Positions 34,291 through 43,737 of a DNA stretch of 64,000 bases are shown here, in pieces. Both the position numbers and the translations under genes were made by a program. Within the stretch, counting starts at the first letter, position 1, and every line of letters begins with the position of its first letter. Under the pieces are notes generated by a model, which did no database searches, was not told the origin of the DNA, and saw only the letters and a list, made by a program, of their open reading frames with translations. The DNA is from Falsiroseomonas stagni DSM 19981 (GTDB taxonomy: Bacteria > Pseudomonadota > Alphaproteobacteria > Acetobacterales > Acetobacteraceae), in the NCBI RefSeq assembly GCF_900114315.1, contig NZ_FOSQ01000001.1, positions 1,323,718-1,387,717 on the forward strand, written 5' to 3'.

Positions 34291-35265
34291 TCACACCTCC
34301 CGCGTCTCCGGATAGCGCGCGAAGGGGCCGTGCAGCCGGCGGGGCAAGGCGGGCAGGGTGTGGGCGGCGGCGAGCAGCGCCAGGCGCTTCAGGCCTGGCG
34401 CGGCCAGGGCCGCACCGCGCAGCACCCGCAGCCCTTCGGCCCGCGCGCCATGGCGGAGCAATTCCTTGCCCATCACCCAGTCATTCTCCGCCTCCGCCCG
34501 ACGCCTGATCGCGGCGGCGGCCTGGGGGCCGAGGCGCGCCGTCAACGTCGGATTCGTCCAGATCGCCGCCATGGCGGGGGCGAAGGCGGCGGGGTCCCGC
34601 GCCATGCGGCGATAGGCGCTGCCCCCGCGCTCCCGCACATACAGCAGGGGGTCACGGCCCTCGACGGTGGCGAAGGGGCCTTCCAGCGCCAGGCGGATCC
34701 AGCACTCCCAATCCTCGCCATAGCGCAGCGTCGGGCGGAAGCCGCCGGCGCGGTCGAAGGCTGCGCGGCGGGCCAGCAGGTGGCCGCCATTGGCCAGCAG
34801 ATTCTCCACCAGCAGGCGCCGCAGGATATCGCCGGCGGGGTAGGGCCCGGCCTTCAGCCGCAGCGGCGCGTCGCCCGGCCGGGCGCTTTCGGCGACGGCC
34901 GCCCAGGGGCCATAGGCCGCGACGGCGCCGGGCGCGACCTGCAAGGCGGCGCGGAGCCGCAGCAGCGCATCCGGCGCCAGCCAGTCATCGGCATCGAGGA
35001 ACAGCAGCGTATCGCCGCTGGCGGCCGCGATCCCCGCCATGCGGGCCGCGGAAACGCCGGCATTGGCCTGGCGGAGGATGCGGATGCGGGGGTCGCCCTC
35101 GGCCGCGCGTTCGGCGGCCAGGGCCGTGCCGTCGCGCGACCCGTCATCGACGATCACCATCTCCCACCGCGTATCCGATTGGGCGCGGGCGGAGGCCACG
35201 GCGTCCCCGATGAAGGGGGCGACGTCGAAGGCGGGGGTGACGATCGATACCAGCGCTGCGGTCAT
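34291..35265 (-). CDS. Family 2 glycosyltransferase
   Basis: This 324-residue GT-A fold transferase has the N-terminal VSIVTPAFDVAPFIGDAV, the nucleotide-binding D40-D41 (VDDGSRDGT) and the metal-binding D91-A-D93 (FLDADDW). A conserved YGEDWECWIRLA acceptor-region motif follows near residue 190 and contains the likely catalytic Asp. The C-terminal 70 residues are helical. The donor and acceptor sugars are unknown; surface polysaccharide is the usual role. The ATG at 35265 is preceded directly by an in-frame GTG. Confidence 0.85.
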   Translation of the reverse strand: MTAALVSIVTPAFDVAPFIGDAVASARAQSDTRWEMVIVDDGSRDGTALAAERAAEGDPRIRILRQANAGVSAARMAGIAAASGDTLLFLDADDWLAPDALLRLRAALQVAPGAVAAYGPWAAVAESARPGDAPLRLKAGPYPAGDILRRLLVENLLANGGHLLARRAAFDRAGGFRPTLRYGEDWECWIRLALEGPFATVEGRDPLLYVRERGGSAYRRMARDPAAFAPAMAAIWTNPTLTARLGPQAAAAIRRRAEAENDWVMGKELLRHGARAEGLRVLRGAALAAPGLKRLALLAAAHTLPALPRRLHGPFARYPETREV

Positions 35266-35329
35266 CACCCCAGAGTGGGGCAGTCCGGCGGGGTGCCGAA
35301 ATCAACACCCCGCAAGCAGGGCCCTGCCG

Positions 35330-35671
35330 CTACTGGGCGGAGGCCTTGGTCGTCACGCCCCTCTCGGCCAGCAGCGACTCCAGTTCACCGGCCTGGAACA
35401 TCTCGGTGACGATGTCGCAGCCGCCGACGAACTCGCCCTTGACGTAGAGCTGGGGGATGGTCGGCCAGTTGGAGAAGGCCTTGATGCCCTCGCGGATCTC
35501 CATGTCCTCCAGGACATTGACGCCCTTGAAGGGCACGCCGACGTGGGAAAGGATCTGCACCACGCGGGCGGAGAAGCCGCATTGCGGGAAGACCGGCGTG
35601 CCCTTCATGTAGAGGACGACCGGGTTCGCCTCGATATCGGCCTGGATGCGGTCGAAGGTGGGGTTGCTCAT
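35330..35671 (-). CDS. grxD: Monothiol glutaredoxin (Grx4/GrxD type)
   Basis: This 113-residue single-domain glutaredoxin has the monothiol CGFS motif at C31 ([11 protein letters not shown]) and glutathione-binding contacts WPTIPQLYV and GGCDIV. CGFS glutaredoxins hold a 2Fe-2S cluster with glutathione, often as a heterodimer with BolA, and take part in Fe-S transfer and iron sensing. bolA is directly upstream in the same operon, which fits. The ATG at 35671 gives the normal length; the open frame upstream is not homologous. Confidence 0.93.
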   Translation of the reverse strand: MSNPTFDRIQADIEANPVVLYMKGTPVFPQCGFSARVVQILSHVGVPFKGVNVLEDMEIREGIKAFSNWPTIPQLYVKGEFVGGCDIVTEMFQAGELESLLAERGVTTKASAQ

Positions 35672-35696
35672 CGGGTCGGGTCCCTGTGGTGCCTGG

Positions 35697-35936
35697 TTAA
35701 GCCTGGTCGGGCGCGGAGGTCTGGAGCGCGAGGGCGTGCAGCACGCCCCCCATCCGCCCCTGCAGCGCCGCATAGACGATCTGGTGCTGCCTGACTCGGG
35801 GAATGCCCTTGAAGGCCGAGGAGACGACCTTCGCGGCATAATGGTCGCCATCGCCGGCGAGATCCTCGATCGTCACCTGCGCATCGGGCAGGGCGGCCTT
35901 GATCAGCGCCTCGATTTCCGCCGCATCCATCGCCAT
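35697..35936 (-). CDS. bolA: BolA-family protein
   Basis: This 79-residue BolA domain starts [23 protein letters not shown]. It has the loop and conserved [22 protein letters not shown] with the helix-turn-like segment and invariant histidine that can ligand the shared Fe-S cluster with CGFS glutaredoxin. It begins one base inside the purL stop (TGATG) and is followed by grxD after 25 bases. BolA-Grx pairing is established biology; linkage to purine genes may reflect the Fe-S requirement of purine enzymes such as PurF in some bacteria. Confidence 0.92.
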   Translation of the reverse strand: MAMDAAEIEALIKAALPDAQVTIEDLAGDGDHYAAKVVSSAFKGIPRVRQHQIVYAALQGRMGGVLHALALQTSAPDQA

Positions 35937-38155
35937 CAGGCCGCTCTCCCCTCCATCAGCGCCGGCAGGGTGGCCTCATGGGCCGCCCGCAGCGTGGCCA
36001 CGGATATGGAGGACCCGCCGGCAAGAACCAAGTCCCCGCCGCCGCTGCGGCCGATCACCGCGGCCGGCACGCCGGCGGCGGAGGCTGCGGCGACCAGCCC
36101 GGCGCCATCGGTGACGGCGAGCACATAGCGCGCCTGGTCCTCACCGAACCACCAGCCATGCGGCGCGACGCCGGCGGGCGGGGCCGTGAGCGTGGCGCCC
36201 GTGCCATCCGCCATCGCCATCTCCGCCACCGCGACCAGCAGCCCGCCATCGGCGAGGTCGTGGCAGGCGGCGACGGTCCCTTCCAGGATGCGGGCACGGA
36301 CGAAGTCGCCGTTGCGGCGTTCCGCGGCCAGATCCACCGGCGGCGGCGCCCCTTCCTCCCGCCCCGCGATCTCCCGCAGCCAGAGCGACTGGCCGAGCCA
36401 GCCTTTCGTATCGCCGATCAGCACCAGGTCGAGGCCCGGCTTCAGCGCCAGCCCGATGGACTGGGCCGCATCCTCCAGCACACCGACGCCACCGATGGCG
36501 GGGGTGGGCAGGATCGCGCGGCCCTCGGTCTCGTTGTAGAGGGAGACATTGCCGCTCACGACCGGGAAGTCGAGCGCGATGCAGGCCGCCGCCATGCCGC
36601 GCACCGCGCTCGCGAACTGGCCCATGATCTCCGGCTTCTCGGGGTTGCCAAAATTCATGTTGTCCGTGATGGCCAGTGGGCGCGCGCCCACCGCGGTCAG
36701 GTTGCGCCAGGCTTCCGCCACCGCCTGCGCGCCGCCCGCTTCCGGGTCCGCCTGGCAGTAGCGCGGCGTGCAATCCGTGGTGATGGCGAGGCCGCGCTTG
36801 AGCCCCTCCAGCTTCACCACGGCGGCATCCGCGCCGCCCGGGCGCTTCACCGTCTGGCCGCCGACCGTGCTGTCATACTGGTCCCAGATCCAGCGGCGGG
36901 AGCAGAGGTCGAGGCTGCCAACGAGAGTCGTCAGTGCCGCCAGCGGGCCGACCGGATCGGCGATGCTGGCGGCATCCAGCACCGGCTGCTTCGGCGTCTC
37001 CGCGGTCGGGCGGCGATAGAGCGGTGCTTCGGATTCGAGCGGCGCGAGGGGAATGTCCGCTTCCACCATGCCCTTGTGGCGGATGACGATGCGGCCGGTA
37101 TCGGTCAAATGGCCGATGACGGCGAAGTCCAGTTCCCACTTGTGAAAAATCGCCTCGGCCTCGGCCTCGCGGCCGGGCTTCAGGATCATCAGCATGCGCT
37201 CCTGCGACTCGGAGAGCATCATCTCATAGGCCGTCATGCCGACCTCGCGCTGGGGGACGTTGTCCATCACCAGCTCGATGCCGACGCCGCCCTTGCCCGC
37301 CATCTCGACGGAGGAGCTGGTCAGCCCCGCCGCGCCCATGTCCTGGATGGCGACGATCATGTCGGTCGCCATCAGCTCCAGGCAGGCCTCGATCAGCAGC
37401 TTCTCCGTGAAGGGGTCGCCGATCTGGACGGTGGGGCGCTTCTCCTCGGAGTCGGCGGAGAATTCGGCGGAGGCCATGGTCGCGCCATGGATGCCGTCGC
37501 GCCCGGTCTTGGAGCCCACATAGACCACGGGGTTGCCGATGCCGGCGGCGGCACTCAGGAAGATGCGGTCCTTCGGCGCGATGCCGACGGTCATCGCATT
37601 CACCAGCGGGTTGCCGTTGTAGGCGGGGTGGAAGTTGACCTCGCCGCCCACGGTCGGCACGCCGACGCTGTTGCCGTAGCCGCCGATGCCCCGCACGACG
37701 CCATCGATCACGCGCTTCATCCGAGGCGCCTCGGGCGATCCGAAGCGCAGCGCGTTGAGGTTCGCGATCGGCCGCGCCCCCATGGTGAAGACATCTCGTA
37801 AAATGCCGCCGACGCCCGTCGCCGCGCCCTGGTAGGGCTCGATGAAGCTCGGGTGGTTGTGGCTTTCCATCTTGAAGATGGCGGCCAGCCCGTCGCCGAT
37901 GTCGATCACGCCCGCATTCTCGCCGGGGCCATGGATGACCCAGGGCGCCTTGGTCGGCAGGGTGCGCAGCCAGACGCGGCTGGATTTGTAGGAGCAGTGC
38001 TCCGACCACATGACGGAGAAGATGCCGAGTTCGGTCAGCGACGGCGTGCGGCCGAGGATGGCCAGCACGCGGTCGAACTCATCCCCCTTCAGCCCGAATT
38101 CGGCCGAAAGCTGCTTCGCGCGCGCCGTGTCGAGCGGGATCGGAAGAGTGCTCAT
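35936..38155 (-). CDS. purL: Phosphoribosylformylglycinamidine synthase subunit PurL
   Basis: This is the 739-residue small-type FGAM synthase catalytic subunit, which works with PurS and PurQ to convert FGAR, ATP and glutamine-derived ammonia to FGAM. The early [12 protein letters not shown] loop carries the active-site histidine. The nucleotide-binding [14 protein letters not shown] and [26 protein letters not shown] stretches follow, and a second AIRS-type half holds the auxiliary ADP site. The start overlaps the purQ stop as ATGA and the stop overlaps the bolA start, giving a fully coupled chain. Confidence 0.97.
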   Translation of the reverse strand: MSTLPIPLDTARAKQLSAEFGLKGDEFDRVLAILGRTPSLTELGIFSVMWSEHCSYKSSRVWLRTLPTKAPWVIHGPGENAGVIDIGDGLAAIFKMESHNHPSFIEPYQGAATGVGGILRDVFTMGARPIANLNALRFGSPEAPRMKRVIDGVVRGIGGYGNSVGVPTVGGEVNFHPAYNGNPLVNAMTVGIAPKDRIFLSAAAGIGNPVVYVGSKTGRDGIHGATMASAEFSADSEEKRPTVQIGDPFTEKLLIEACLELMATDMIVAIQDMGAAGLTSSSVEMAGKGGVGIELVMDNVPQREVGMTAYEMMLSESQERMLMILKPGREAEAEAIFHKWELDFAVIGHLTDTGRIVIRHKGMVEADIPLAPLESEAPLYRRPTAETPKQPVLDAASIADPVGPLAALTTLVGSLDLCSRRWIWDQYDSTVGGQTVKRPGGADAAVVKLEGLKRGLAITTDCTPRYCQADPEAGGAQAVAEAWRNLTAVGARPLAITDNMNFGNPEKPEIMGQFASAVRGMAAACIALDFPVVSGNVSLYNETEGRAILPTPAIGGVGVLEDAAQSIGLALKPGLDLVLIGDTKGWLGQSLWLREIAGREEGAPPPVDLAAERRNGDFVRARILEGTVAACHDLADGGLLVAVAEMAMADGTGATLTAPPAGVAPHGWWFGEDQARYVLAVTDGAGLVAAASAAGVPAAVIGRSGGGDLVLAGGSSISVATLRAAHEATLPALMEGRAA

Positions 38156-38850
38156 GCGGTGGCGAGGCTTTCCACAAGCGAGGTGAACATCGGCAGCCCG
38201 TCTTCCCCGCCCATCAGCGGGTCCACGAGGTCCTCAGGATGCGGCATCAGGCCGCAGATGCGGAGGTTGGGGGAGAGGATGCCCGCGATATTGTCGCGCG
38301 CGCCGTTGCGGTTGGCGGCCGGGGTAATGGCGCCGTCGGGCGTGGCGTAGCGGAAGGCGACGAGATTCTCGCCGTTCAGCCGCGCCAGCGTCTCCTCATC
38401 GCAGAAATAGTTGCCGTCGCCATGCGCCATCGGCGCGCGGAAGACGTCGCCCTGCCGCCAGTTGGCGGTGAAGGGCGTGCCAGCGCGCTCCACCCGCATG
38501 TGGCAATCCATCGACAGGAAGCGGAGCGTGGCGTTGCGCAGCAGCGCGCCGGGCAGCAGCCCGGTCTCCGTCAGGATCTGGAAGCCGTTGCAGACGCCGA
38601 GCACATGGCCGCCCCTGGCGGCGAAGTCCTTCACGGCCTGCATGATCGGCGATTGCGCCGCCATGGCGCCGCAGCGGAGGTAGTCGCCATGGCTGAAGCC
38701 TCCGGGCAGCACCACGAGGTCCGTCCCCGCGGGCAGCGAATCCGCGCGGTGGAACAGCATGGTCGGCTTGCGGCCGCTGGCGCGTTCCAGCGCGATGGCC
38801 ATGTCCCTTTCCCGGTTGGTGCCGGGGAAGACGATGATGACGGCGTTCAT
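38152..38850 (-). CDS. purQ: Phosphoribosylformylglycinamidine synthase subunit PurQ
   Basis: This 232-residue class I glutamine amidotransferase supplies ammonia to PurL. The nucleophile is C87 in [12 protein letters not shown]; the His/Glu of the triad are in [10 protein letters not shown] near residue 205. The N-terminal [17 protein letters not shown] is typical. The stop overlaps purL by 4 bases. Upstream, 100 bases with a duplicated hairpin separate it from the small membrane protein gene. Confidence 0.96.
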   Translation of the reverse strand: MNAVIIVFPGTNRERDMAIALERASGRKPTMLFHRADSLPAGTDLVVLPGGFSHGDYLRCGAMAAQSPIMQAVKDFAARGGHVLGVCNGFQILTETGLLPGALLRNATLRFLSMDCHMRVERAGTPFTANWRQGDVFRAPMAHGDGNYFCDEETLARLNGENLVAFRYATPDGAITPAANRNGARDNIAGILSPNLRICGLMPHPEDLVDPLMGGEDGLPMFTSLVESLATA

Positions 38851-38860
38851 GGGCCCACCC

Positions 38861-38914
38861 GTTCGCCCGCCCAAGGCGGGTCCTGCCGTTCGCCCGCCGA
38901 TCGCGGGTCCTGCT
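38861..38914. repeat. Tandem 27-bp hairpin repeat in the pur operon
   Basis: Two head-to-tail 27-base copies (38861-38887, 38888-38914) share GTTCGCCCGCC and GCGGGTCCTGC ends with a short variable centre. Each can fold into a CCCGC/GCGGG hairpin. They lie within the operon, between the small membrane gene and purQ, where they could affect mRNA stability. Confidence 0.6.
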
Positions 38915-38949
38915 TGTGCGTCGCGCGCGCCGCGGTCACGGCGCCGCCC

Positions 38950-39177
38950 TCAACCGATCCAGACACGCAGCCAGTGCAACCCGCCCACCACAACCAGCGT
39001 GGCCAGCGCCGCCAGCGCCGCGGCGGTCACCCAGCGGTCCAGGCCCTTCTTCCCCCGCGCCATCAGGCCGAGCCGCTTGGCCTGCGCCACCGCGGGCATC
39101 CGCTGTTCGCGCCAGCGGAGCACCATGGAGATCAGGACCGTCAGCACCAGCATGACGAGGAGGGAGACCTTGACCAT
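38950..39177 (-). CDS. Small two-helix membrane protein inside the pur operon
   Basis: This 75-residue protein has two hydrophobic segments (VSLLVMLVLTVLISMVL and WVTAAALAALATLVVVGGLHWL) separated by a basic loop (RWREQR...AKRLGLMARGKKG), a probable hairpin with both ends periplasmic. It begins 6 bases after purS and precedes purQ, so it is transcribed with purine genes. The layout recalls HIG1-like or twin-TM proteins, but no family can be claimed. The ATG at 39177 is the natural start. Confidence 0.7.
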   Translation of the reverse strand: MVKVSLLVMLVLTVLISMVLRWREQRMPAVAQAKRLGLMARGKKGLDRWVTAAALAALATLVVVGGLHWLRVWIG

Positions 39178-39183
39178 CGAGGG

Positions 39184-39423
39184 TCAGACCACCTCGACCT
39201 TGAAGGACTCGATCACGCTATTGGCCAGCAGCTTGCGGGCCATCTCCTCCGCCGCCGCGCGCGCCTTCGCCGGGTCGGTCTCCGCCAGGTCGAGCTCGAT
39301 CACCTTGCCGGTGCGGACATCGGCGACGCCCTCGAAGCCGAGGGAGGAGAGGGCATGGCCGATCGCCTTGCCCTGGGGGTCGAGCACGCCGGCCTTCGGC
39401 ATGACGGTGACGAATGCCTTCAC
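39184..39423 (-). CDS. purS: Phosphoribosylformylglycinamidine synthase subunit PurS
   Basis: This 79-residue PurS is the small structural subunit bridging PurL and PurQ. The [17 protein letters not shown] start and [15 protein letters not shown], with a C-terminal [14 protein letters not shown], match the family throughout. The GTG start at 39423 overlaps the purC stop as GTGA and is chosen for homology and length; the much longer open frame upstream reads through purC out of frame. Confidence 0.93.
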   Translation of the reverse strand: MKAFVTVMPKAGVLDPQGKAIGHALSSLGFEGVADVRTGKVIELDLAETDPAKARAAAEEMARKLLANSVIESFKVEVV

Positions 39424-40184
39424 TGGACGGTCTCCGGCCCCTTCATGTCCCTCACGCCGGCCTCCGGCAGGATGCCGAGGCGGCGCGCCACTTCCTGGTA
39501 GCCTTCCTCGACCTTGCCGAGGTCGCGGCGGAAGCGGTCCTTGTCCATCTTCTCCCCGGTCTTGACGTCCCAGAGGCGGCAATTGTCGGGGCTGATCTCA
39601 TCGGCCAGGACGATCCGCATCTCGTCATTCTCGTAGAGGCGGCCGAATTCCAGCTTGAAGTCCACCAGCGTGATGCCGACGCCGAGGAAGAGGCCGGTCA
39701 GGAAGTCGTTCACCCGCAGCGACAGCGCCACCATGTCATCGAGGTCCTGCGTGGAGGCCCAGCCGAAGCAGGTGATGTGCTCCTCCGACACCATCGGATC
39801 GCCGAGCGTGTCGTTCTTGTAATAATACTCGAGGATCGATCGCGGCAGGCGCGTGCCTTCCTGGATGCCGAGGCGCTTGGCCAGGCTGCCGGCGGCGACG
39901 TTGCGGATGACGATCTCGAGCGGAATGATCTCCACCTCGCGGATCAGCTGTTCCCGCATGTTGAGCCGACGGATGAAGTGGGTCGGGATGCCGATCTCCG
40001 CCAGCTTCATCATCAGGTATTCGCTGATGCGGTTGTTGAGCACGCCCTTGCCGGTGATCGTGCCCTTCTTCGCGCCGTTGCCAGCGGTCGCGTCGTCCTT
40101 GAAATACTGCACCAGGGTGCCGGCTTCCGGGCCCTCGAACAGGATCTTGGCCTTGCCCTCGTAGAGCTGACGGCGGCGCGCCAT
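39420..40184 (-). CDS. purC: Phosphoribosylaminoimidazole-succinocarboxamide synthase PurC
   Basis: PurC (SAICAR synthase) adds aspartate to CAIR with ATP. The 254 residues start [15 protein letters not shown], with the nucleotide-binding GPEAG stretch. [19 protein letters not shown], the substrate region [13 protein letters not shown] and the LVDFKLEFG and LADEISPD motifs are all conserved. GAGGAG stands 11 bases before the ATG. It heads the minus-strand operon purC-purS-orf-purQ-purL-bolA-grxD. A CTATAG element on the minus strand near 40270 could be its -10, though I see no good -35. Confidence 0.96.
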   Translation of the reverse strand: MARRRQLYEGKAKILFEGPEAGTLVQYFKDDATAGNGAKKGTITGKGVLNNRISEYLMMKLAEIGIPTHFIRRLNMREQLIREVEIIPLEIVIRNVAAGSLAKRLGIQEGTRLPRSILEYYYKNDTLGDPMVSEEHITCFGWASTQDLDDMVALSLRVNDFLTGLFLGVGITLVDFKLEFGRLYENDEMRIVLADEISPDNCRLWDVKTGEKMDKDRFRRDLGKVEEGYQEVARRLGILPEAGVRDMKGPETVQ

Positions 40185-40326
40185 GGTGCTGAAACTCCTC
40201 GACTGCCGCGGCCGCCAGGGAATGGGGCGCGCGGGCGCTGCCGGGCGCGGGCCCGGTGCTTGGGGGGCTATAGCAGGGGAAGAAGGCGCCCGCCACGCCA
40301 CCGGCGGGATGCAGGCCGGCGGCGGG

Positions 40327-41067
40327 TCAGGGGCTCAGCGAGACCGGGACGAAGGGGGCGGTGCCGGGCGGGGCCGCGCAGAAGCGCCAGCACCGGCGGC
40401 CATCCGCCGCCAGGCCGACCAGGCTGGCGCTGACCGTGCCGAAGCCGTTCACCGGCGGCACGCGGAGCGCTTCCGCCCCCTGGCCCGGGCGGGCGGTGTC
40501 GTCGGCCAGCCTGGCCTCCCACCACGTCCAATCCTCCCGGTCCGGATCGGGCGGCGCGCTGGCCTGGAACAGCGGCAGGTGGCGGGCGGTGCGGGGGCTG
40601 GCCAGGTCGTTCGGGTCATGTGCCGTGACCATCGCGATGCCGGGCGCCAGGCGGGAGACGACCGGCCGGCCCTCGCCCAGGCCCTTGAGGAACCAGGCGC
40701 CGTCGCGATCAGCGACCACCATGTTGAAGGGGCGCCATTCGCCCGCATCGATGGCGCGGAGCGCGGCGACGGCCTCCTCCGCCGACCGGCTGGACGCGGC
40801 CTGGAGGGGAAGATCGCCCCGGCTGCGCTTCCCCGTGGCGGGGCCGAGGCTGCCGGGGCGGTTCAGGATCCCCGCCAGTACGCCCCTGGCGCCCAGCGCC
40901 ATCCAGGTCCCGCCCGCCATCAGGTCCCGCCCGCCGATCACGCCGGGACGGTCCGGCCAATGCGGGCCAGGGCACTCCCAGGGGCGGTCCAGGCGCTCAT
41001 CCCGGTTGGCGGCGACCAGGACCGGCCAGGCATGGGCGGGGCGCCACAGGCAGATCAGCGAACACAC
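40327..41067 (-). CDS. NRDE-family (TANGO2-like) protein
   Basis: This 246-residue protein starts [31 protein letters not shown]; the eponymous NRDE tetrad is at residues 21-24. A GGTWMALG segment and the [11 protein letters not shown] strand follow, as in the Ntn-hydrolase-like family that includes human TANGO2. The GTG start at 41067 is chosen because it places Cys directly after the initiator, where it would become the N-terminal residue, as in most family members. Bacterial function is uncertain; heme handling and acyl-CoA-related roles have been proposed for relatives. It lies 16 bases after the YYAPPP gene. Confidence 0.85.
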   Translation of the reverse strand: MCSLICLWRPAHAWPVLVAANRDERLDRPWECPGPHWPDRPGVIGGRDLMAGGTWMALGARGVLAGILNRPGSLGPATGKRSRGDLPLQAASSRSAEEAVAALRAIDAGEWRPFNMVVADRDGAWFLKGLGEGRPVVSRLAPGIAMVTAHDPNDLASPRTARHLPLFQASAPPDPDREDWTWWEARLADDTARPGQGAEALRVPPVNGFGTVSASLVGLAADGRRCWRFCAAPPGTAPFVPVSLSP

Positions 41068-41083
41068 GGCCGGGGCGCGACCC

Positions 41084-41392
41084 TCAGAAGCGGAAATACA
41101 GCCCGACACCGGGCGGCGGTGGCGGGCGGTGATACCGCGGCCGGGGCGGCGCGTAGTAGTAGGCCGGCGGCGGCGCGTAGTAGCGCGCCCGCGGCGGGGG
41201 TGGCGCGTAGTAGTAGGGCGGCGGCGATGGCGCATGGAAGCGCGGCGGCGGCGCGTAGTAGGGCGGCGGCGCGTAGTAGCCGTAGGGCTTCCAATCCACG
41301 GCCGTGGCGCCTTCCTGCGCCATGGCTGGCGCGGCAGCGGCAATCCCCGCGCCGAGCACGGCGGCCATCACCATCCCCGACATCGAACGCAT
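41084..41392 (-). CDS. Secreted tyrosine/proline-repeat protein (second YYAPPP type)
   Basis: This 102-residue protein has a signal peptide (cleavage near AMAQEG) and then a low-complexity body of YYAPPP, YYYAPPPP and RPRYHRPPPPP units ending in GLYFRF. GGGGAGG stands 8 bases upstream of the ATG at 41392. It is similar in design, not in detailed sequence, to the protein at 26471-26839, and lacks that protein's glycine zipper. The C-terminal aromatic (F) residue might suit outer-membrane association. Upstream of the NRDE gene, probably co-transcribed. Function unknown. Confidence 0.7.
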   Translation of the reverse strand: MRSMSGMVMAAVLGAGIAAAAPAMAQEGATAVDWKPYGYYAPPPYYAPPPRFHAPSPPPYYYAPPPPRARYYAPPPAYYYAPPRPRYHRPPPPPGVGLYFRF

Positions 41393-41474
41393 CACAAGAA
41401 CCTCCCCATGGGCGGTGGATATAGGCACCGCCCATGGCGAAACCGGGGCATCCGGCATGACGGGATCGCGATCG

Positions 41475-42821
41475 TCAGCCCTGCGGCTTGCCGCCCAGGA
41501 CACGAGCAAAGGTCTGGTCCACATGCACGAAGTCCCGCGCCGGATCCATGGCGCGGTCCAGCGCCTCCGCCGTCATGCAGGCCGCGACCTCGGGGTCCGC
41601 CAGCAGGTTGGTGCGGAAATCCTGCGCATCGGGCTTGCCGAGCTTCTGCCAGGTCGCCATGGCCGAACGCTGCACGGCGGAGTAGGCGCCCTCCCGGCTC
41701 ATCCCCGCCTGGGTCAAGGCCAGCAGCACCTTCTGGCTGTGCACGACGCCGCCGAGGCTTTCCAGGTTCTCCGCCATCCGCTCGGGATAGACGGTGAGCT
41801 TGTCCATCATGCCGGTCAGCCGCATCAGCGCGAAGTCGAGGGTGATGGTGGCATCCGGGCCGATCACGCGTTCCACGCTGCTGTGGCTGATGTCGCGTTC
41901 ATGCCACAGCGCGACATTCTCCAGCGCCGGCATGGCGTAGCCGCGCACGATGCGCGCCAGGCCGGTCAGGTTCTCGCTCAGCACCGGGTTCCGCTTGTGC
42001 GGCATGGCGCTGCTGCCCTTCTGGCCGGCGTGGAAGAACTCCTCCGCCTCCCGCACCTCGCTGCGTTGCAGGTGGCGGACTTCCGTGGCCAGGCGCTCCA
42101 CCCCGCTGGCCACGACGGCGAGCGCGCAGAAGAAGGCGGCGTGGCGGTCGCGGGGGATGACCTGGGTGGAGACGGGCTCCACGGCCAAGCCCAGATGCTT
42201 GGCGACATGCGCCTCCATCCGGGGATCGACACTCGCAAAAGTGCCGACGGGGCCGCTGATGGCGCAGGTCGCGACCTCCGCCCGCGCGGCGAGCAGGCGG
42301 GCGCGGTTGCGTTCGAACTCCGCGACATAGCCGAGCAGCTTCAGGCCGAAGGTCGTGGGCTCCGCATGGATGCCGTGGCTGCGGCCGATGGTCGGCGTGT
42401 GGCGGTATTCCTCCGCGCGGCGGCGGAGCGCCACCAGCAGCGCGTCCACATCAGCGATCAGCAGGTCGGCGGCGCGCGTCATCTGCACGGCGAGGCAGGT
42501 GTCCAGCACGTCGCTGCTGGTCATGCCCTGGTGCACGAAGCGCGCTTCCGGGCCGATGCCCTCGCCCAGCCAGGTCAGGAAGGCGATCACGTCGTGGCGA
42601 GTCTCACGCTCGATCGCGTCGATGCGGTCGAGGTCCGCCTGGGTGATGGTGGCGACCTTGGCGCTGCCGCCGCGACGAATCGCGACCGCGGCCTCGGCGG
42701 GGATGGTGCCGAGCGCGGCCATGGCTTCCGCCGCCAGCGCCTCGATCTCGAACCAGATGCGGAACCGGGTCTCCGGCGACCAGATGGCGACCATCTCCGG
42801 TCGGCTGTAGCGGGGCACCAT
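41475..42821 (-). CDS. purB: Adenylosuccinate lyase
   Basis: PurB cleaves SAICAR and adenylosuccinate, releasing fumarate, in purine synthesis. The 448-residue fumarase/aspartase-fold enzyme shows MVPRYSRPEM at the N-terminus and HDVIAFLTWL. The active-site histidines are in TSSDVLDTC and IGRSHGIHAEP, and the flexible signature loop is GSSAMPHKRNPV. It lies about 1.3 kb upstream of purC on the same strand but is separated by the NRDE and repeat-protein genes, so it probably has its own promoter in the 122-base divergent space before the TerC gene. Confidence 0.96.
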   Translation of the reverse strand: MVPRYSRPEMVAIWSPETRFRIWFEIEALAAEAMAALGTIPAEAAVAIRRGGSAKVATITQADLDRIDAIERETRHDVIAFLTWLGEGIGPEARFVHQGMTSSDVLDTCLAVQMTRAADLLIADVDALLVALRRRAEEYRHTPTIGRSHGIHAEPTTFGLKLLGYVAEFERNRARLLAARAEVATCAISGPVGTFASVDPRMEAHVAKHLGLAVEPVSTQVIPRDRHAAFFCALAVVASGVERLATEVRHLQRSEVREAEEFFHAGQKGSSAMPHKRNPVLSENLTGLARIVRGYAMPALENVALWHERDISHSSVERVIGPDATITLDFALMRLTGMMDKLTVYPERMAENLESLGGVVHSQKVLLALTQAGMSREGAYSAVQRSAMATWQKLGKPDAQDFRTNLLADPEVAACMTAEALDRAMDPARDFVHVDQTFARVLGGKPQG

Positions 42822-42879
42822 GTCGTGGTTTCCATGTTTGATTGAGTCGTGAAGCGGTCATGACGCCGCAAAGAGGCGG

Positions 42880-42907
42880 TTGACAAGCCTCCCGCCACCA
42901 ATGGAAT
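42880..42907 (+). promoter_or_regulatory. Putative promoter of the TerC-family gene
   Basis: TTGACA (42880-42885), 16 bases, then TGGAAT (42902-42907; 4 of 6 to TATAAT). It faces the gene at 42944. The short space to the start leaves no room for a large riboswitch. Confidence 0.45.
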
Positions 42908-42943
42908 TAGCGGCGCCGAGACCGGGAATGGATACGTCGTAAC

Positions 42944-43735
42944 ATGGATTTTTCTTCATTTGGCCCAGAACTTGTCGCGCTGGGACAAGTTCTCTTCATC
43001 GACATCGTCCTGGCGGGCGATAATGCGATTGTCGTCGGCATGGCCGCTGCCGGACTGCCGGCCGACCAGCGCAAGAAGGCGATCTTCTGGGGCATCGCCG
43101 CGGCGACCCTGATGCGCATCGGCTTCGCCTCCATCACCGTGCAGCTGCTGTCGATCGTCGGCATCACGCTGGCGGGTGGCGTGCTGCTGCTGTGGGTGTG
43201 CTGGAAGATGTACCGGGAGCTGCGCCACGGCGGCCATGGCGATGGCGAGGTGACGGACACCGGCGTCGAGCTCGACGAGAATGGCAATCCGCGCAAGACG
43301 CTGAAGCAGGCCATCACCCAGATCCTGGTGGCAGACGTGTCGATGAGCCTGGACAACGTGCTGGCGGTGGCCGGCGCGGCGAAGGATCATCCCTACATCA
43401 TGATCATCGGCCTCGCCTTCTCCGTCGTCCTGATGGGCGTGGCGGCGACGCTGATCGCCAGGCTGCTGGACAAGAACCGCTGGATCGCCTGGGTCGGCCT
43501 GCTGGTCATCCTCTATGTCGCGGGCCAGATGATCTTCGAAGGCACGCATCAGGTGGCGGACAACGTGCCGGAGGCGTATGGCTATCTCTTCCTGCCGCTC
43601 GGCTGGATGGCGGTGCCGGAGGTGTTCCCCGTGGGCCTCTGGATCTTCGCGACCCTGTTCCAGGTGGCCGTGGTGGCCATGGTGGCCACCATCGTGGTGG
43701 ATTTGACGCAGCAGCTGCTGCGCAGGAACCGCTGA
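42944..43735 (+). CDS. TerC/Alx (YjbE)-family integral membrane protein
   Basis: This 263-residue protein has about seven membrane segments in two halves, each carrying the acidic signature of the LysE-like TerC fold: FIDIVLAGDNAIVVG (D20, D26) and VADVSMSLDNVLAVAG. Such proteins export Mn2+ or other divalent cations, or are tellurite-resistance linked. A central cytoplasmic loop (RHGGHGDGEVTDTG, then GVELDENGNPRK) is acidic and His-containing. The lipoprotein gene begins 2 bases after its stop. Substrate is inferred from the family only. Confidence 0.88.
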   Translation: MDFSSFGPELVALGQVLFIDIVLAGDNAIVVGMAAAGLPADQRKKAIFWGIAAATLMRIGFASITVQLLSIVGITLAGGVLLLWVCWKMYRELRHGGHGDGEVTDTGVELDENGNPRKTLKQAITQILVADVSMSLDNVLAVAGAAKDHPYIMIIGLAFSVVLMGVAATLIARLLDKNRWIAWVGLLVILYVAGQMIFEGTHQVADNVPEAYGYLFLPLGWMAVPEVFPVGLWIFATLFQVAVVAMVATIVVDLTQQLLRRNR

Positions 43736-43737
43736 CC

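Noticed and set aside
41304-42845. A long plus-strand open frame opposite purB
   Set aside because: purB is unambiguous on the minus strand; the opposite frame has no ribosome site or recognisable domain.
42886-42943. Manganese (yybP-ykoY) riboswitch before the TerC-family gene
   Set aside because: Only about 30 bases separate the predicted transcription start from the ATG, too short for the aptamer, and no conserved motif is seen.
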